Assembly (NCBI GenBank): GCA_937897535.1
Contig: CALCQB010000083.1
Coordinates: forward strand, 1 to 10,804
DNA: 10,804 nt
Source: an uncultured Novosphingobium sp.
GTDB taxonomy: Bacteria > Pseudomonadota > Alphaproteobacteria > Sphingomonadales > Sphingomonadaceae
Reading direction: 5' to 3'
Shown here piece by piece: positions 7,248 to 10,804 of this stretch (position 1 is its first letter; each line of letters opens with the position of its first letter). The notes beneath the pieces were generated by a model. It made no database searches and was not told the DNA's origin. It was given only the letters and a program-made list of their open reading frames with translations. Position numbers and translations under genes: made by a program.

Positions 7248-9688
7248 CAGCTGTCCTTCGCCAGCTGGGCGACCGAAAGCATCGTCTCGGGCGCGACCCG
7301 GATCGCCGCCCCGGTCGGGCAGGCGCGGACGCAAGCCGGGCCGCCTTTGATCCCCGAGCACATGTCGCACTTGATCGCCTTCTTGGGCGTCTCGGCAGGG
7401 GTGTGCTGCTTGCGCCACTGGTAGTCGGCCTCGCCCGGACCCGGCCCGGCGCCGAACAGCAGCCAGGTCAGCAGCGATGGCTTCTTCGGTGGAACTGCGT
7501 CCATCCGGATCACGCCATACGGGCAGTTGCGCTGGCAGTTGCCGCAGCCGATGCAGGTCTCGTCGATCACCACTTCGCCGTCCGGGCCGCGCTTGATCGC
7601 GTTGGGCGGGCAATCGGCCATGCAGTGCGGATGCTCGCAGTGGCGGCACGAGGTCGGGACGTGGAGGTGCGCGTATGTACGCCCGGCCTCGCGGTCGAGC
7701 CGGCTGAGGCCGTCGTGGCTGTCGGCGCAGGCCTTCTCGCAATTGTCGCAGCCCACGCACAGCGTTTCGTCGATCAGCAGCACGTCGGTTGCTTCGCCGA
7801 GGCCGTTATCGACCAGGAACTGCGCGGTCTGCGAATACATGTCGACCGAACCGGAGAAGCTGTCCTTGCGGCCCTCGATGAAGGCGTTGATGTCGCGCCG
7901 CGCCGCTGAATCGGCCTGGGCCTTGCGGCGCAGGTCGGGCTTGCGGTCGAGCAACCGGGCAAAGGCTTCGCCCGGCAGGCGAATCACCTCGGAGCGGATC
8001 GCCGCCCGCACCGTCGCATTTCTCGGCCGGCCGTCGAGCAGCGCCATCTCGCCCACGTAACGGCCTGCGGGCAGATAGTTGAGGAACACCGGCTTGCCGC
8101 CGATGGTCTTCTCGACCACCATCGAGCCGCGCCGGATCACGTAGACGTCGGTGCCAGCCTCGCCCTCGGTCAGCACCGCCTCACCGGCGCGCACAGTCTG
8201 GACCTCGGCCAGCGCGACCACCTCGGCCACATCGTCCCGGGTCAGGCCCGAGCCGAACAGCTGGAGCAATTGCCGTTCGATCGAAACCCGCGTCACCGCG
8301 CGCCCGGCCGCCGGAACGGTTGCGATCAGCTTTAGCGCGGCGGTGCGCGACAGTTCGACCGCCACCACCGGCTCGGCCGCGCGGACCGTTGCCCCGCGCC
8401 GCCGCCCGGAAATCAGCCCGACCTCGCCGACGATCTGGCCCTGTTCGATCCCGACGGTCCGCGCGGGATCGTCCTTGTCGACCTCGACCAGCACCGAACC
8501 CTCGGCCAGCGCGAACAGCGACGACCCGGTGTCGTTGAGCACGAACAGCGGCTCGCCCGCCGCAAGACTGCGGACCGTGCTGTCGAGCATCAGTTCGCGC
8601 AGTTGCAGCGGCGACACCTCATGGAAAATCTCGATATTGCGGCCGAGCAGTTCGAGCCATTGATCGACGCTGCGGCTGCCCGGAAGCGCGGCAAAGCGCG
8701 CGGCCAGGATCGGCTCGTCGGCCGGTTTGAGACTGCGGTTGCCATTGATGTATTCGACGACATCGTAGCCCTGGTTCATGCAGTGCTTGATCAGCGGATA
8801 ACCGGCCAGCGCGCCGATAACGTGGATGCCCGGGCGCGAGGTCTCGAAAGCGGGGGAGAGTACTGGCAGCGCCTCTCGGTCGGGGCCGCTGAACGCAATC
8901 CCGCAGGCCTCGATGAAGGCGCGCGGCGGGGCCGAGCCCATCCGCGCGATGATCCGGTCGCAGCGGATGGTTTCCTGGCCGTCGCGGGTATCGAGCACCA
9001 GTTTGCCGGGCCGCACTTCGGCCGGGCTGGTTTCGAGCCGGATCGACATCCGACCGGCCGCTGCCGCTTCATTCAGCAGCGCGACGTTGGCGGGCTTGCT
9101 GCGCGAGAGGTCGGCGGTGCGGTTGAGGATTGTCACCATGTTGCGCTGGGCCGGATCGGCGGCCAGCCCCAGCGCGTTTTCGATTCCCGCATCCCCCGCG
9201 CCGACCACGACGATGTGTTCGTCGATATATTCGGCCGGATCGTCGAGCTGATACTGGACATGCGGCAGATCGCCGCCCGGGCAGCGCATCAGGTTGGGGT
9301 TGCCCTGGGTGCCGATGGCGAGAATGACGGTTTCGGCGCTGACTTCTTCGCCATTGGCCAGCTTCAGCACGAAAGCGCCAAGCTCCCCCTCGATCGCCCG
9401 GACCTCGGCATCGTAACGCACCGCGATCCCCAGCGTCGCTGCCTGCTCGTCCCAGCCGCCGAGCACCGTTTCGCGCTTGCCCGCGTCGAACGGCATGTCG
9501 GAACGCAGCACCAGCGCGCTGGGCGTCGCCATCACGTGCTTGCCCTTCTGGTACTTGAAGATCGTATCGGAGAGGTGCCCGGTCTTTTCGAGCAAGACGT
9601 GGGAAATCCCCAGCTCCGCAGCCCGCGCCGCTGCACTCAGCCCGGCCGGGCCGGATCCGACAATGGCAATGCGCAGGCGATCGGTCAC
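7247..9688 (-). CDS. FAD/NAD(P)-dependent oxidoreductase fused to two cyclic-nucleotide-binding domains and a four-cluster [4Fe-4S] module
   Basis: The 813-residue cytoplasmic fusion (numbered from the GTG at 9688) has four parts. Residues 5-320 are a two-dinucleotide-fold flavoprotein, with the FAD motif GSGPAG (11-16), the NAD(P) motif VGAGDAG (162-168) and a closing FAD segment (GIHVIGALAGYP). There is no CxxC redox pair, so it is not a thioredoxin reductase despite the fold. Residues 356-460 and about 475-590 are cNMP-binding domains with phosphate-binding cassettes GEVGLISGRRRGATV (E422, R431) and GEMALLDGRPRNATV (E547, R556). Residues 640-795 hold 16 cysteines in the four-cluster pattern of NrfC/DmsB/PsrB-type subunits (C644/647/650/654, 681/684/689/693, 712/715/718/722, 774/777/786/790). 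The likely role is to move electrons between NAD(P)H and the membrane cytochrome b encoded next. The GTG at 9688 is preferred because of AGGGGG 9 nt upstream; the ATG at 9715 lacks a ribosome site. It is the first gene of the operon. Confidence 0.92.
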   Translation of the reverse strand: MTDRLRIAIVGSGPAGLSAAARAAELGISHVLLEKTGHLSDTIFKYQKGKHVMATPSALVLRSDMPFDAGKRETVLGGWDEQAATLGIAVRYDAEVRAIEGELGAFVLKLANGEEVSAETVILAIGTQGNPNLMRCPGGDLPHVQYQLDDPAEYIDEHIVVVGAGDAGIENALGLAADPAQRNMVTILNRTADLSRSKPANVALLNEAAAAGRMSIRLETSPAEVRPGKLVLDTRDGQETIRCDRIIARMGSAPPRAFIEACGIAFSGPDREALPVLSPAFETSRPGIHVIGALAGYPLIKHCMNQGYDVVEYINGNRSLKPADEPILAARFAALPGSRSVDQWLELLGRNIEIFHEVSPLQLRELMLDSTVRSLAAGEPLFVLNDTGSSLFALAEGSVLVEVDKDDPARTVGIEQGQIVGEVGLISGRRRGATVRAAEPVVAVELSRTAALKLIATVPAAGRAVTRVSIERQLLQLFGSGLTRDDVAEVVALAEVQTVRAGEAVLTEGEAGTDVYVIRRGSMVVEKTIGGKPVFLNYLPAGRYVGEMALLDGRPRNATVRAAIRSEVIRLPGEAFARLLDRKPDLRRKAQADSAARRDINAFIEGRKDSFSGSVDMYSQTAQFLVDNGLGEATDVLLIDETLCVGCDNCEKACADSHDGLSRLDREAGRTYAHLHVPTSCRHCEHPHCMADCPPNAIKRGPDGEVVIDETCIGCGNCQRNCPYGVIRMDAVPPKKPSLLTWLLFGAGPGPGEADYQWRKQHTPAETPKKAIKCDMCSGIKGGPACVRACPTGAAIRVAPETMLSVAQLAKDS
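7254..7258 (-). promoter_or_regulatory. Ribosome binding site of the cytochrome b gene
   Basis: AAGGA lies 6 nt before the ATG at 7247, inside the final codons of the preceding gene. With the TGATG stop-start overlap it fixes the start and indicates translational coupling, and so probable stoichiometric production of the two subunits. Confidence 0.7.
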
Positions 9689-9697
9689 TAGCGGATA

Positions 9698-9703
9698 CCC
9701 CCT
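9698..9703 (-). promoter_or_regulatory. Probable ribosome binding site AGGGGG for the GTG start at 9688
   Basis: AGGGGG is followed by 9 nt and then GTG, placing translation initiation at VTDRLRIAIVGSG, a short N-terminal lead into the FAD-binding strand, as is usual for this fold. The alternative ATG at 9715 has no purine-rich sequence upstream and would begin inside the promoter palindrome region. Confidence 0.5.
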
Positions 9704-9716
9704 GGACCCTAGCATG

Positions 9717-9741
9717 GCCGCGATAGTTGCATAATCGCGGC
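9717..9741. promoter_or_regulatory. Perfect palindrome (candidate operator) in the divergent promoter region
   Basis: GCCGCGAT (9717-9724) and ATCGCGGC (9734-9741) are exact reverse complements separated by 9 nt (AGTTGCATA), a 25-bp dyad. It lies in the 69-nt gap between the divergent starts at 9688 and 9758, 28 nt from the first and 16 nt from the second. Its AT-rich centre in a GC-rich setting suits an operator for a dimeric regulator controlling both units. It does not match the FNR/CRP consensus (5-bp arms with a shorter spacer). I could not identify convincing -35/-10 boxes on either strand. It could also fold as an RNA hairpin in a leader transcript. Confidence 0.5.
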
Positions 9742-9757
9742 GGCTAATCCACACCGC

Positions 9758-10675
9758 ATGGCAATGAACGAGAGCGCGCAGCACCGATCCCGGCTTGGCA
9801 TCATCGGCTTGCGGCTGGTGATGGCCGCAGCGGCGGTCACCGTCGCGGTCGCGGTGGTCCGGGACCTGGGTTCAACCGCTCCGCCGCCGCCTACCGCCAG
9901 CGCTGCGCCCGAAGACACGCTTGCGGTGCTCGAGGGGCGGACTCGCGACAACCCCAATGACGGCGAGGCGTGGTCGGCGCTGGCAACGGGGTATTTCGCG
10001 GCCGGGCGATTTGACGATGCAGTCAAAGCTTATGATTCGGCGCTTGACCTGACCCCTGGCAACGCGGCGCTGTGGTCGGCGCGGGGCGAGGCGCGGGTCA
10101 TGGCCAGCCCGCAGGATCCGATGCCCGCCGCCGCGCTGGCTGACTTTGAAGCGGCGATCGGTCGCGATCCCAAGGACCCGCGCGCACGCTATTTCCTGGC
10201 GGTGCGGCAGGATCTGGCCGGCGATCATCAGGCCGCGATCGCCAGCTGGATGGCGCTCTTGGCCGATACGCCGCCCGGTGCCGTGTGGGAGGCCGACTTG
10301 CGCCGGACGATCGAGCAGGTCGGCAAGATCAACGGCATCGCGGTGGCCGAGCGGCTCGCCGCGGTGCGTCAGCCCGCTCCGTTGCCGGGTGCAGCTGGGC
10401 GTGCAGCACCGGGCCCGAGCGCCGCGGAACTCGCCGGTGCCGCGGCGATCCCGCCCTCGCAGCAACGCCAGATGGCCGAAGGCATGGTGACCCGGCTGGA
10501 AGGGCGCTTGCAGACCGATCCGGCCAATGTCGAAGGCTGGGTGATGCTGATCCGCAGCCGGGTCCAGCTGGGTCAGCCCGATCTCGCCCGCACCGCGCTC
10601 AATGCCGCGATCAAGGCCAACCCGGCAGCGGCAGAGCGCTTGCGGACCGAAGCGGAAGCGCTAGGGCTGCGCTAG
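9758..10675 (+). CDS. Membrane-anchored TPR protein, CcmI/CycH/NrfG-like cytochrome c maturation factor
   Basis: The 305-residue protein has a short basic N terminus, one transmembrane helix (about residues 14-34), a Pro/Ala linker, and TPR-like helices at about 53-100 (AWSALATGYFAAGRFDDAV, then ALDLTPGNAALW), 103-170 and 243-293. An Ala/Pro-rich hinge (205-235) splits the repeats. The segment around 240-270 (MAEGMVTRLEGRLQTDPANVEGWVMLIRS) closely matches the recurrent motif of CcmI/CycH C-terminal domains, which bind the C terminus of apocytochrome c and present it to the haem lyase. Canonical CcmI has two N-terminal membrane helices; only one is present here, as in NrfG/CcmI-2-type proteins. 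No other ccm genes are in the window, so it may be a helper dedicated to the neighbouring multihaem proteins. The start ATG at 9758 lacks a clear ribosome site, and the ATG at 9764 is an equal alternative. Confidence 0.75.
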   Translation: MAMNESAQHRSRLGIIGLRLVMAAAAVTVAVAVVRDLGSTAPPPPTASAAPEDTLAVLEGRTRDNPNDGEAWSALATGYFAAGRFDDAVKAYDSALDLTPGNAALWSARGEARVMASPQDPMPAAALADFEAAIGRDPKDPRARYFLAVRQDLAGDHQAAIASWMALLADTPPGAVWEADLRRTIEQVGKINGIAVAERLAAVRQPAPLPGAAGRAAPGPSAAELAGAAAIPPSQQRQMAEGMVTRLEGRLQTDPANVEGWVMLIRSRVQLGQPDLARTALNAAIKANPAAAERLRTEAEALGLR

Positions 10676-10699
10676 CGCTGACTGCATCCAATCAGAATC

Positions 10700-10782
10700 T
10701 TTCGTCATTGCGAGCGTAGCGAAGCAATCCAGTAGCGGTTTATGCGGCCCTGGATTGCTTCGCTACGCTCGCAATGACGAAA
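10700..10782. repeat. Perfect 33-bp inverted repeat, REP/MITE-like extragenic palindrome
   Basis: The left arm (10700-10732, beginning TTTCGTCATTGCGAGCG) and right arm (10750-10782) are exact reverse complements over 33 bp, with a 17-nt loop. Pairing can continue outside a bulge (AGAATCT at 10694-10700 with AGATTCT at 10790-10796). The core CATTGCGAGCG...GAAGCAATCC resembles a widespread interspersed palindrome that I remember from many sphingomonad and other proteobacterial genomes. It lies 24 nt after the stop of the TPR gene and may stop transcription or stabilise the 3' end, but there is no T-tract. No gene is recognised from 10676 to the window end. Confidence 0.88.
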
Positions 10783-10804
10783 ATCCTGCAGATTCTAGAA
10801 TTTG

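Larger units (their letters stand above)
3787..9688 (-). other. Predicted four-gene operon for transmembrane electron transfer
   Basis: Four genes on the minus strand are joined by a 1-nt overlap (TGATG at 7249-7245), a 15-nt gap (6366-6380) and an 11-nt gap (4645-4655). No hairpin or promoter-sized space separates them. The order is NAD(P)H/FAD/cNMP/Fe-S module, cytochrome b, FHA-decahaem cytochrome, phosphodiesterase. The first three follow the physical order of an electron path from cytoplasm to periplasm. Co-transcription is inferred from spacing. Confidence 0.82.

Noticed and set aside
6249..7424. Plus-strand open frame (about 391 codons) over the cytochrome b region
   Set aside because: It is rich in Arg, Gln, His and Pro with no hydrophobic pattern or domain, while the opposite strand encodes five clear membrane helices with paired histidines.
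7248..7760. N-terminal extension of the cytochrome b frame
   Set aside because: The frame is open but runs inside the 16-cysteine ferredoxin coding region; the ATG at 7247 with AAGGA and the TGATG junction is a far better start.
7860..8630. Reading the CNB domains as a Crp/Fnr transcription factor
   Set aside because: There is no helix-turn-helix after either domain; the chain continues directly into the Fe-S module.
8603..9691. Plus-strand open frame (about 362 codons) opposite the flavoprotein domain
   Set aside because: The minus strand holds both dinucleotide-binding motifs; the plus frame has no supporting motif or ribosome site.
9689..9784. Longer N terminus for the oxidoreductase (starts at 9784 or 9715)
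   Set aside because: Both lack a ribosome site, the 9784 version would overlap the divergent gene, and the extra residues are not part of the FAD fold.
10676..10804. Intrinsic terminator, tRNA or CRISPR unit at the right edge
   Set aside because: There is no T-tract after either arm, no cloverleaf, and a single inverted repeat with no direct repeat-spacer pattern.

Overview
This is a high-GC window in which nearly every base is coding. It looks like the chromosome of an alphaproteobacterium, most likely of the Sphingomonadales. That placement is an inference from GC-rich codon use, tightly coupled genes, and two palindromic intergenic elements (one beginning CATTGCGAGCG and one of the CCCCTCCCC-GGGGAGGGG type) that I remember as typical of that group. 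No marker gene in the window fixes the taxonomy.

Layout, left to right. (a) Bases 1-3660 (+): the 3' part of a very large multihaem c-type cytochrome. Its start lies outside the window. Eight CxxCH haem motifs are visible, followed by a C-terminal LVIVD-type beta-propeller. (b) Bases 3661-3786: a convergent intergenic gap filled by an inverted pair of G/C-rich hairpins. (c) Bases 9688 down to 3787 (-): a compact four-gene run with junctions of +1 overlap, 15 nt and 11 nt. In transcription order it encodes an 813-residue FAD/NAD(P) oxidoreductase fused to two cyclic-nucleotide-binding domains and a 16-cysteine ferredoxin module; a five-helix dihaem cytochrome b; a membrane-anchored protein with a cytoplasmic FHA domain and ten periplasmic CxxCH motifs; and a calcineurin-like phosphodiesterase of the CpdA/Icc type. 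(d) Bases 9689-9757: a divergent promoter region holding a perfect 8+8 palindrome. (e) Bases 9758-10675 (+): a membrane-anchored TPR protein resembling the CcmI/CycH/NrfG cytochrome-c maturation factors. (f) Bases 10676-10804: a perfect 33-bp inverted repeat.

Read together, the genes describe a complete transmembrane electron path: cytoplasmic NAD(P)H, FAD, four [4Fe-4S] clusters, two haems b across the membrane, ten haems c on the periplasmic face, then a large multihaem c/propeller protein. A TPR haem-ligation helper sits beside it. Unusually, sensory or regulatory modules are built into the electron carriers themselves: tandem cNMP-binding domains on the NAD(P)H module and an FHA domain on the decahaem protein. 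The last gene of the operon is a possible cyclic-nucleotide phosphodiesterase. The domain calls are well supported. The direction of electron flow, the terminal acceptor or donor, and ligand gating of the path are inference.
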